Shown here: positions 43,230 to 52,437 of the stretch, in pieces
How the letters are laid out: each line of letters starts with the position of its first letter
How positions within the stretch are numbered: the stretch's first letter is position 1
Assembly: GCA_003313425.1 (NCBI GenBank)
Contig: NHZP01000036.1
Location: 372,001-436,000 of the forward strand
DNA length: 64,000 bases
Reading direction: 5' to 3'
Origin: Pseudopyrenochaeta lycopersici
Lineage: Eukaryota; Ascomycota; Dothideomycetes; Pleosporales; Pseudopyrenochaetaceae
Notes under the pieces: model-generated
What the model was told of the DNA's origin: nothing
The model's input: the letters and a program-made list of their open reading frames with translations, nothing else
The model's database searches: none
Position numbers and translations under genes: made by a program

Positions 43230-46200
43230 CAGTGTTCGAAACGGATGGAGGTAAATCCACCTCCATGGACCTCCATCCATTTCCAGAGAGCCATGGAGGT
43301 TTGGAAGGACCTCTTGGCGTATGAGAGACGTTTCAGCTATCCTTTTGGGGAATACTGAAGCTATAGTCGCCGCAGTGAAGTGGATAGTTGGCCTGTGCTC
43401 AGCGGTGATTCTTACGTTGTCTCATCCATCTCATCAGCGATTCTCTCCATTCCCTCACTCACTGACCTCTATTTCGCCCAGTACCTAATCAAATGCCGCC
43501 AGAGGGGTCGCAATCGTCTTATCAGGCTGCTATCCAGTCGAGAAAGCGAACTCGATCATCCCTTGACGCTCCTTCGCCCTCTGCACAACCGCCATCTGAT
43601 GGAGCTGACTTGACCTCGGATGAAGAGTCACTCACAGAGCTGGAGTCTGAGAACGTTCTGGTCCCTACTAGGCTGCAGCGCACCAATAAGGATAGTAGAC
43701 CTGTTTTTCAATCGCCTTTCGACTACTCCTGGGTGGATTTTGATGATCCGGCGCTTGACGGCCTCACTCTGCCATCAAAGGCTATCAAGACTCGCGCATG
43801 GTGGTGGAAGTACGGAGTGCCTCTCGAGGCTCGAGTGGATCAAGGCAATGGCCGGAGGGCTATTCTAACCTATTTCTTATGCCATACGTGTTATACGATT
43901 GGCCGGAGGTCAACCTGCAAGCTTAATATCACCAAAGGCCGCTGCAGTGCCCGAGATCACTTTAGAAACCTCCATCATACGACCTTCGAGATAGAGAAAG
44001 ACCTTCCTCACGACGCCCAATTTGACGACGAAACTCTCCTAGATAGGCTAGATAGAAACGACCCTGTGCAGCGCCGGATCCTGAACGAGCTCACCCAGTT
44101 ATTTAATCAAGATATCTCTAACAAGGACCTCCTAAGATGGGTGGTTTTCGACAACATCCCCTTCTATAAGCTTCAGAGCTCCTATTTTCGAACACTACTC
44201 TCTCGCCTAACGCCCTTTTCGAATCGATCAAGATTGCCAACTGATCGCACAGTCCAGAGGTGGGTTATGCAAGAGTTTAAGCAGCATAAGGCGGATATTA
44301 GGAAGCTTCTTACAAGCTCTTGCAGCCAAATCCACCTGTCCTTTGACGTCTGGACTTCCCGAAGGATAAAGGCTCTTAATGGTGTTGTCGCTCACTGGGT
44401 TGACAAAGATGGCAAGTGCCAATCAGCTCTTTTAGCTCTTACAGAGTTAGCTGATACTCATGGTGGAAAAGAGCTCTGCACTGACGTTCTAAGAGTTATC
44501 AACGACTACGGGATTCAAGAGAGGATTGGTTACTTTGTACTAGATAACGCCACAAATAACGATAAGGCAGTAGAGCTTATTTGCAAGGAGCTCTGCTTGA
44601 ATCCTCGCTGGCGCCGCCTCCGTTGTTCTGGCCATATAATTAATATTGTCGCCAAAGAGGTCCTCTGGGGAGCAGACTACGAGATGTTTGAGAACGTTGT
44701 CGCTAATATTAATAACCTAAAATATGAGGTTACCGCATGGCGAAAGAAGGGCCCAATTGGCCATCTCGCGACTATTGTTCGATGGATTCGAAGGTCTCCA
44801 GGACGACTTCAACGGTTCAATAACGCCCAAAAGACTATATGGGAAGAGAGTCACCCAAATGCTTCTGGCGATCCCCAGATTCTTAGCCTTATTATGAATA
44901 ACTCGACTCGATGGAATTCAACCTACGACATGATCGTACGCGCCCTAAGGCTCCGTAGAGCAATTGAGCACTTCCTAGACCTTGAGACACTCCGTCTTAA
45001 ATATCTGGTAAAAGAGCGGGTCGAAAAACCCCTCTCTGAGCGGCCTGAGGACTCAGTGACGAGGATCATTCTCCAGAATCGTATGAAGCCTGACGACTGG
45101 GCGATTATTGCAGAGATTGCAGAGCTATTCGAGCCCTTTAAAGACGGAACTAAGAAGCTTGAAAGTAGGCCAAACGAGGCCTCTGCAAGTGGATTCGCAG
45201 ACGTTGTACCTGTCCTGAAGATCCTCCTTGAGAATCTCGAGAAACTGAAGCTCCATTACGCTGAATATCCCCCTGATCGGCCAGTCTGGGTGGCAATTGA
45301 GCAGGCTTGGCAGAAAGCAAGTTACTACTATAGAATCACCGACCGCACGCCCGCCTACACAGCGGCGATCCTCCTTAATCCTCGCCTTAAGCGGCAATAT
45401 TTGGAGCGAGAATGGGGCCTTGAAGACGCTCAGAGCGGTGTTGCTCTCGTCAAAGAGCTATACCAAAAGGAGTATGAGGAACTACTAATCTCTGGGCCAT
45501 TAATCTCATCCCAGGAGGCTCTCTCAGAGATATCCGGCAACCGACGACGACGCAAGAAACCAAAGTTTCGTCAAATTGATGAAGCTCTTGAGGAGACTCG
45601 AAAGATCTCCCTTGCACCTATGATTGAGAGTGAGCTCGATAGCTATCTTGCTGATCGCCTCGAGCACAACTCTACCTTAGCGCCCTTTGAATTCTGGATG
45701 AGGCCTTCCGTCAAAGCTCAGTACCCGCGCCTCTCGCGGATGGCGATTGATATCCTCTCTATCCCGGCCATGAGCAGTGAGGCAGAGAGGATCTTCAGCT
45801 TGGCCGGCAACATGATCTCCCCGCGTAGAGCTCGCCTAAGAGAGGACTCAGTAGAAGCCTCTATTTGCCTCGCTAACTGGGGGAGAAATGGGTTGGTAGA
45901 GATAGGAGAGCACACTCAGGAGCTTCGTGGCAGTCAGATGGCCAATATCTTTAATAACAGCGGTGACGATCTCCCATTTCAACTAGAGCTGGATCCTCGC
46001 GATGAGATAGTCCTCTTTAAAGAGTCTCTCTACTCCGACAATAGCAGCCAGGTTAGCAATTAGATAGCCATTCAAAATCCATCATATCTAGCTTAACCAA
46101 ACGAGTTCATGTGACCTTAGCTCTTTACTTGATATTCACTGTTTATTTAAGGTTTTCATTATGTAGATTGTAAACATTGGGCGTGTCATATGGGTGGACC

Positions 46201-46284
46201 CAATGAGCTTGGCAATCCATCCAAACCTCCATGGATTTATGGATATGGAGGTGGAGGATCCTCCTCCATCCATTTCGAACACTG
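43230..46284 (+). mobile_element. hAT element E, complete with terminal inverted repeats
   Basis: 3,055 bp. The left end CAGTGTTCGAAACGGATGGA matches, with one difference, the reverse complement of the right end CAGTGTTCGAAATGGATGGA. Subterminal ACCTCCATGGA-like repeats are present on both sides. The flanking 8-mers (ACCCGCAT and AGCAGCTG) do not match, so no target duplication is visible. Confidence 0.85.
43493..46063 (+). CDS. hAT transposase, intact
   Basis: 856-aa uninterrupted frame. A BED finger (FLCHTC and DHFRNLHH) is followed by the first catalytic Asp in LSFDVWTSRR, the second in YFVLDNATNNDKA, the RRLRCSGHIINIV and NNSTRWNSTYD blocks, and a C-terminal hAT dimerisation domain LSRMAIDILSIPAMSSEAER holding the catalytic Glu, then RIFSLAGN. 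All expected catalytic residues are present. It should recognise the CAGTG ends of element E and cut and paste it. It is the only hAT gene in the window without a premature stop, so it is possibly active. Confidence 0.92.
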   Translation: MPPEGSQSSYQAAIQSRKRTRSSLDAPSPSAQPPSDGADLTSDEESLTELESENVLVPTRLQRTNKDSRPVFQSPFDYSWVDFDDPALDGLTLPSKAIKTRAWWWKYGVPLEARVDQGNGRRAILTYFLCHTCYTIGRRSTCKLNITKGRCSARDHFRNLHHTTFEIEKDLPHDAQFDDETLLDRLDRNDPVQRRILNELTQLFNQDISNKDLLRWVVFDNIPFYKLQSSYFRTLLSRLTPFSNRSRLPTDRTVQRWVMQEFKQHKADIRKLLTSSCSQIHLSFDVWTSRRIKALNGVVAHWVDKDGKCQSALLALTELADTHGGKELCTDVLRVINDYGIQERIGYFVLDNATNNDKAVELICKELCLNPRWRRLRCSGHIINIVAKEVLWGADYEMFENVVANINNLKYEVTAWRKKGPIGHLATIVRWIRRSPGRLQRFNNAQKTIWEESHPNASGDPQILSLIMNNSTRWNSTYDMIVRALRLRRAIEHFLDLETLRLKYLVKERVEKPLSERPEDSVTRIILQNRMKPDDWAIIAEIAELFEPFKDGTKKLESRPNEASASGFADVVPVLKILLENLEKLKLHYAEYPPDRPVWVAIEQAWQKASYYYRITDRTPAYTAAILLNPRLKRQYLEREWGLEDAQSGVALVKELYQKEYEELLISGPLISSQEALSEISGNRRRRKKPKFRQIDEALEETRKISLAPMIESELDSYLADRLEHNSTLAPFEFWMRPSVKAQYPRLSRMAIDILSIPAMSSEAERIFSLAGNMISPRRARLREDSVEASICLANWGRNGLVEIGEHTQELRGSQMANIFNNSGDDLPFQLELDPRDEIVLFKESLYSDNSSQVSN

Positions 46285-46526
46285 AGCAGCTGATCGGGCC
46301 GCCAGACAGGCTGCTCGCAAGGCTGCAAAACGACTCAAACAAGCTCTCAAATTGTCCCAAAAAGGAAATAAGAACAGCCTTAAAACTGCTGCAAAGGTTG
46401 TTACTAGAAAAAGGCAGGTTGCGAGGCCTGGTAGTGGTGAGAAGGTTGCAGGTGCTCCATCATGCCTACCGCCTATTCAGTCACGTGGCGGCCGCGAAAT
46501 CAAACTTCCAATCAAATACCAGTAGC
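46285..46526 (+). pseudogene. Pogo/Fot transposase C-terminal tail
   Basis: Begins directly after hAT E. It is rich in Lys/Arg/Ala (RAARQAARKAAKRLKQALKL, then SQKGNKN and KVVTRKRQ), as in the tail after the DDE domain of Fot-type transposases. The rest of the gene is absent. Confidence 0.55.
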
Positions 46527-46609
46527 TATAGATAGTTTAAGGCCTTATAAATTGCTCCACCAAAAAAAACTGCAAAAACAGCTATAGTGTGAGGCTCAAT
46601 AGCCTCAAT

Positions 46610-46873
46610 TTAGTTGTGAGTTTTGGTGTTCAAGTGTTGCGTTACGCGGGGTGTTTCGTTACGGGGTGAACCTCGGTACGGTTTGAGAAGTTCGCGTAGC
46701 TGCTTCGTTATATACCTGGAATGGTTGTGTTTTTCAACCACATGATCAGCGATGGACTTGCTGGTGCCATGCAGAGCAAATTTGCACAGGCGACAGATGA
46801 TGACTGGCTCAGGCTCGTTGACGTGGAGATTGAGCTGCTCGAGGAGCTCTCTTAATCCGAGTTGAGCCGTCAT
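46610..46873 (-). CDS. Small C2H2-like protein (DUF3505-like)
   Basis: 87 aa. The core is PEPVIICRLCKFALHGTSKS, then IADHVVEKHNH, a C-x2-C ... H-x4-H finger like the BED-like/DUF3505 finger found in many fungal repeats and orphan RecQ-type genes. No other domain. It may be a fragment of a larger mobile-element protein. Confidence 0.5.
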   Translation of the reverse strand: MTAQLGLRELLEQLNLHVNEPEPVIICRLCKFALHGTSKSIADHVVEKHNHSRYITKQLRELLKPYRGSPRNETPRVTQHLNTKTHN

Positions 46874-47074
46874 AGCAGCTCTACGGCCAGTAAGAAGTAC
46901 GAGGAGTACGCAGTAAGATAGAGCTAATCAGTAAGCTGTAGTAGTCGGGGAGAAGAATGTTCGTGATAAGTTGGCAAGCAAAAGCGCGTTGACGCGTAAC
47001 ATGTGTGCGCGTAGAAAGGTCGCATGAGATGCTAGGGGGTTTGGCTGGAAGAGGCAATGACTTCCCGAAAGGGT

Positions 47075-48062
47075 TTAGTTTAGGAGAGGGGGGCATTCCC
47101 TAGCGGCATACCTGAGTAAAAAAAAAAGGCCTCGCTGTGCCTCCCTCTTCGCAACTGGCTGAGCCTCCTCAGACGTCTGGCCTTGGATCGTCTGTCCGAT
47201 GAAGATTCCATCCGCCACCCCGCCGATACCCTCACTTACGCCCTCAACTACGCCGCCAACACGACTGCCTCGCCCGCGTCCACCACGGCCCCGGCCTCGC
47301 TGTGGCTCCCTCTTCGCCACTGGCTGCGATTCCTCTGAGGTCTGGTCTTGGATTGTCTGTCCAATGAAGAGTCCATCTGCTCCGACGCTAATCCCCTCAC
47401 CTACACCCTCAATAATACCACCAACACGGCTGCCTCGCCCGCGTCCACCGCGGCCCCGGCCTCGCTGTGGCTCCCTCTTCGCCACTGGCTGCGCCTCTTG
47501 AGATGTCTGGTCTTGGATCGTCTGCCCGATGAAAATTGCGTCTGCTGCCCCGCCAATCCCCTCACTTACGCCCTCCACAACACCGCCAACACGGCTACCT
47601 CGCCCGCGTCCACCACGTCCCCGGCCTCGCTGTGGCTCTCTCTTTACAACCGGCTGCGGTTCCTCAGAAGTCTGGTCTTGGATTGTCTGTCCGATGAAGA
47701 GTCCATCTGCTCCGACGCTAATCCCCTCACCTACACCCTCAATAATACCACCAACACGGCTGCCTCGCCCGCGTCCACCGCGGCCCCGGCCTCGCTGTGG
47801 CTCTCTCTTCGCTACTGGCTGAGCCTCCTGAGACGTCTGGTCTTGGACCGTCTGGCTCCTAGTGCTGTTAGTATAACCTGGTATATTATCCGGTGTTTCT
47901 AACCTACAGATCGTCAACAGCTGCGGGTAGATCAAGGCTAACAGTTGTCAGAAGCCTAGATGGGAGGCTATCAGAGAGGCCATCTGGGAGGACAACGGGT
48001 GCGGCATTAGCAGTCATGCCTGCAGTAAACGCCAAAATGGCCGCGACTGTTGATGCGCGCAT
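47075..48062 (-). CDS. Secreted four-repeat precursor with Lys-Arg processing sites
   Basis: Two exons on the minus strand, 48062-47908 and 47858-47075, with a 49-bp intron, giving 312 aa. The N-terminus MRASTVAAILAFTAGMTANA is a clear signal peptide. After a short pro-region, four repeats of about 55 aa follow. Each starts PVAKREPQ or PVVKREPQ and contains GRGRGGRGRGSRVGG, then a glycine-rich amphipathic stretch (EGVGEGISVGADGLFIGQ or EGVSEGIGG-type), then QTIQDQTSEE. The two versions alternate, so the true unit is a 110-aa pair. A fifth KR (AKREAQRG) precedes a short tail after a T10 run. Kexin would cut after KR and release similar cationic peptides. No DUF3328 gene is nearby. The product family is not recognised. 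Confidence 0.75.
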
Positions 48063-49209
48063 GTTGAAAGGGCTTCGTTAAGTAATGTAGGCTTAACGTT
48101 AGGTAGAAAGAGTATTTGGAGGTGAAATCATCTACAAAAGGCGCGTATCTAGAAATAATCTTTGTAGGATAGTCAAGCTAGGATAGCGTGAGAGAATGTG
48201 AAGCGGTAAGAGAAATGTACAGCTGTAAGTAAATGTGAGAAAAGATGATAGAGTTATGCTAAGAATATGAGCTGTGATTAGGGTAAAAATGCTCATCTTT
48301 ATATCCTTTAGAAATGCCTCCCATAAGGACAACAATCACACCCCTAAATGCCAAGTTGCTAGCATCGTTTCGACGTGTTAGCCACCAAGCCAGCGGCATA
48401 AACACTAACGCTTCTAACTATCCTTTTGTCAGCGAAAACGATTGTATCAAAAGGGAGGCTCTTGAAGAAACTCGTAGGGTTAGGTCTTGGCGGGGACGTC
48501 GCAACATAGACGATAACAATGACTAGACCCGCATTGCCTTGGCATGAACGGTACTTCCCTAGCACCCCCAGTGCACGGCCTATTCGGCATAACGCGGCCG
48601 AACTTGACACAATCGCGCTAATTAATCACCACACTGAACAGAAGGGGGCATAAACGAAGCAGCCGTATTGGGTAACAGGATCAGCGACTAAGAAACACCT
48701 GTCTGGTCTGTGTAGTGTTTCAAAGCCTTCTAGAAGCTGCTGTAAGTGTCTTAGCGCAGCTCGTGCATTTACTCCGACCTCTAACAGTCTGTGCATCTCC
48801 ACTGCACCTCCCTTGGCGAACTGTTTCAACCGCTGGTTCTAACTTCCCCCACGCAAGCCCAACAGTCGGGATTTACTGACATGCTGGTTACTTGGACGTT
48901 TAGCTATTCTCGCTATGCTGTTTTGTTAACAACTAAGGTCTTTGCATGATGCAGCAGGGACGTAGAGAAACGCTAGTGTTAGGTATGCTGTCTTTACCTT
49001 GTGCTGCGCTTTACACCAAGTCCGTATGCGATATGCGGCAGCGAGGTAACGGCTACAAAAAACCAACGCTCTTTCGGCATCTGTCTCTGCTGCATTCCCT
49101 TCATCTTTGGCTTCGCTGTGCCCCTTTCTCTTTTCTTTCGTCTATTCTTACCTAAACGTCCTCTCCTCCTATTTGTCTATCTATCTCCTCTTACGCCTGC
49201 CTACCAAAA
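48063..49209. other. Intergenic between two divergent secreted-protein genes
   Basis: About 1.1 kb. A 70-codon plus-strand frame at 48314-48526 has no recognised domain and is not called. Confidence 0.4.
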
Positions 49210-50013
49210 ATGCACTTCACTTGTCGTACAGTTCTGATGGCTGGCCTTTTACAGTCTGTAAGAGGCATAGCCATGGACAATCTTACCGTAGAATTCAACA
49301 CGGCGGTTGCTAGTGGCGGTGTTGGCATCCCCGTGGAGCGTGAGTTGCTATCTACGCTGTGCACAGCAACATGACCCTAACACGTAGGCCCCGCAGCCAC
49401 CATAGATCCTGCCGTGGCTGTAAGGATAGGCACAGAGCAGAGGCTACCTGGCTCCTACACGCTCCTTCTGGTTGATGAGGCCAGATGCAATGCATCCTCT
49501 CCGTCTCTTTGCTCTATGCAGTCGGGTCTGGTGTCCTCCTATCAACTTACATTACTCGCCGGCAAGATGGTGTACGAGCTTGTTAACCCAAGCAAGCCCT
49601 CCTCGCAGGCACCTTATGCTATGGAATTGCCAACGAGTAACCTTCCTCTACTAGATGGCTCTACACAGCTTCTTCTCAACACAACAGAGAGCCAACCTCA
49701 GGACCCAGCAGCGTTGTTTGTGGAGCCGTGGGCTAGCCTACACACAGTTGCAGGGAACGTGTACAATGCATCAAGCGAACAAGGTGTAAAAAGAAGCCTG
49801 GAACGATCAAAGAACAAGAGACCTACTAGGACCGGGTCTGAGAAAGCGCGCAAAACTCGGGAGGCTAGGCCCAAGTCAACGAGGCCAGCGATGAATATTA
49901 CTGTGAACTTTGGTAGCGAGAACAAGAACGAGAATAAGAATCACGGCGAGTTACTACAGAGCACACCTCTTATTTGGTTTTTTGCAGCTCTTGTTGTGTT
50001 AGTAGCTGTTTAA
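49210..50013 (+). CDS. Secreted, probably GPI-anchored protein of unknown function
   Basis: Two exons, 49210-49339 and 49388-50013, give 251 aa with a 48-bp intron (GTGAGT, with CTAAC before the acceptor). The N-terminus MHFTCRTVLMAGLLQSVRGI is signal-peptide-like. The body has SYTLLLVDEARCNASS and YQLTLLAGKMVYEL with several N-glycosylation sites (NAS, NTT, NIT). A Lys/Arg-rich spacer leads to a C-terminal hydrophobic tail (STPLIWFFAALVVLVAV) preceded by small residues, as in GPI anchoring signals. No known domain. Divergent from the repeat-precursor gene. Confidence 0.7.
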
Positions 50014-50322
50014 ATTGCACGGCATAGTCTCACAAGCATATTGTGGATAATCTTCCTTGTGTTGGCTCCGCTCGAGACCAGACCCAAAGACTTTATTAGC
50101 CGCGGACGCTTCCTCCTAAATGTCCTGCCTATAGACATTTACATTCAGCAGCGGGACAACGACAGTATCTCGCACTTGGACAAGGGTTTTCGGTTAGACG
50201 TGGTCCCCGCCACTTAGGAGCCCGTCCTAATAAAGCAGCTGTAGATAACAGCTAACTGTAGTTAGAATACCCACAGTTTTACCTCGTTATTACAGGTTAG
50301 CTTCCACGCTGATATTGATCTA

Positions 50323-51888
50323 TCAAGCTAGTATGTCATCTACTCTAGCTCCGCAAGCCCGGTATCTCTGCCATTTCCGCATAATGCTCTCTCGCGCCTT
50401 CTCCATATCTACCTCTACGTCTTTAGAGTCTTCAGGCACGCCATTCAGCACTTGTTGCTGACTTCGCCCAATTAACCAAGCCTGGCCTTCTTGCGCCCGT
50501 ACCACTTGTGCCCATCTAATATTTTGCCTCGACGTAGTTTCAGCCTGGACCTGATGATGGTACACGGAGAGCCACATCCTCTGGTGTTGCTTTGTATGCT
50601 GCCAGAACACAGTGTGATTGGGATACGGCACTACCCAATTCACGGTAGGAAAGAGAGTCTTTACTTTCCTGCAAAACCATTCAACCTCCTCTTCGTCACA
50701 CCAAGTCTCTATAATCTTCGCGCAACGCTTATACAGCACCCGATATCCCCTATTATCCCAATGCTTTCGGCTTCTTCCGTCATCAAAGTTCCATAAGAAG
50801 TCGATAAAGTCGTCAAGATCCTTATAGACCATCTTGTTCCCACTCGCTAGCCGATATAGCTGAGAGCTATCTAGTATCATATCCAAATTCTCTTTGCAAA
50901 GTGTATACTTGCCTTGCGCTGCATTGCTGCGAAATTCAGCCTTAATCGAGCTTTCTATCGATAATAACACGTCTTTCCGGAAATGTCGCACACACATCCA
51001 TCTCATGTGCCATAGTATATACTTCCGTACTGAAGGCGCCAATCCATAGCTCTTCAACCATTTACCCAGCATCTCTAACTTCACGAAGTCATCCTTAGCT
51101 TCCCGAATCGCTCGCCATCTTGCCGTAAACGATTCTACTATGTGTACGTTGCCAAACAGACTGCGTCCTGGGAGCTCTTCGCGGAATGTAAACTGGGTCC
51201 AGTCAATCTTTGGCATCAGCCAGCAGTACCCATGTTGCGCTACTGTTTTTGAGAAGCCAAGTCCGTACATTTTCTCGCCAGTACCTTTGTGAGTTCGCTC
51301 ATCGTTCCACAGCGCAATTTCGCGTTGGATCTGACAACTTCCGTAGCCGTATTTTAACAACCGCAGGAACATGATCATGACCTGGCTATGCTCCCACGAT
51401 ACATAGTCATGCGATCCTAGGCTCCGTACGTACTCGAAGCCAGTAGTGAACTTATTCATGTTCATCTGCACGAATCGGAGATAAGAGGCTGTAGGTACAC
51501 GCCAGAATGCCTCTGGCCCAGCAGGAATCTCGATCTCGCGTACCCAATCGCCGCTATTCTGGAGGCATTCCCGCACACGCAAGGCAAGTGTCAACGTCAT
51601 ACGGTGCTCTTCCCGCGTACCAAAGGACTTCTAGAAGGACCCTTGAATTGCTGTCGCACAGCGTAATTTGCTTCCGAGATAAGATTTCTCAAGCACCTCT
51701 TGCCGATGGTTTTCTGAACCGCCTGCCTTCTGCCAACTCGCGCGGACCTTTGGATCGAGGGCCAGGCTCTCTAAAGCCCCGTCTCGGAATGGAAATGACT
51801 TTGCAGCATCAAAAATCTCCTTCTCGCTTGTGTAGAACTGGCTATACACTAGCCTTTGTTCGCTGCTAGGCGATTGACGTGCGGTCAA
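50323..51888 (-). pseudogene. Truncated paralogue of the large unknown protein
   Basis: Frames 51888-51631 and 51600-50323 align end to end with the middle of the 52438-56486 gene: YSQFYTSEKEIFDAAKSFPF against YSQFYSSIKEIFAAGNVYPF, and FGTREEHR in both. Between them an in-frame TAG (51631-51633) stands where the paralogue has Gln (CAG to TAG). The N-terminal half is missing. Shared residues look well under half, so the copies are old. Confidence 0.75.
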
Positions 51889-52437
51889 GACAGTCGTCCC
51901 GGAATAAAGCTAGAATATCATTGCCCCGCATTCCCTCCTGTGAAAAATATATCAAGCCCTAACGGGCCTTACTTCCTTTAACCATAGCTTAATAGGTAGA
52001 GCGTACAATCAGCTTAGTTGAAGCATATAGGGTGTGCACTTCAAAAGCGCCATCTGACTCCATGGCCGGAAAATTAACCTCCCACAAATTTCGAAATAGA
52101 CCAATTTATTGTACATAGTCTGTTTGCTACTCCACCAATTACAACTCTCATATAAAATACAGCGTTGTAGGTGACACAATAAACTCAAGTCTGTAGATGG
52201 CTAGGGTGTTCCGCGTGCGCCAGGTGCCATGTCACGTTATTAGCATCGGTCAATATGCGAACCACCCTAACGGCATACATTTCGTACGGTGTGGATGCCT
52301 CTTTAGCGGGATGAATGAGTCAATATTGGTAGCTCGAGCGATTCGCCGCGAGTGATGGTTGCAAATGGTGCTGTCCTCATTTCTACAGTCAAATGTAAAT
52401 AGAGCTCTATGAACGGCTTTGTAAATTTGCTATTACA
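51889..52437. other. Intergenic between the two paralogues
   Basis: No gene. Around 51987-52010 there is a tRNA A-box-like string, TAGCTTAATAGG, without a matching B box. Confidence 0.4.

Noticed and set aside
47199..47902. Plus-strand frames of 97-184 codons opposite the repeat precursor
   Set aside because: They arise from GC-rich tandem repeats read antisense; the minus strand has a signal peptide, a good intron and matching repeat units.
47075..50013. Dikaritin-type RiPP cluster
   Set aside because: The precursor layout fits, but no DUF3328 (UstYa-like) or tyrosinase gene is in the window and the repeats lack a short tyrosine-bearing core.
51980..52060. Possible tRNA: TAGCTTAATAGG resembles a tRNA A box
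   Set aside because: No B box of GGTTCGANTCC type follows, the acceptor stem does not pair and the anticodon loop lacks U33. At most a decayed tRNA-derived repeat.
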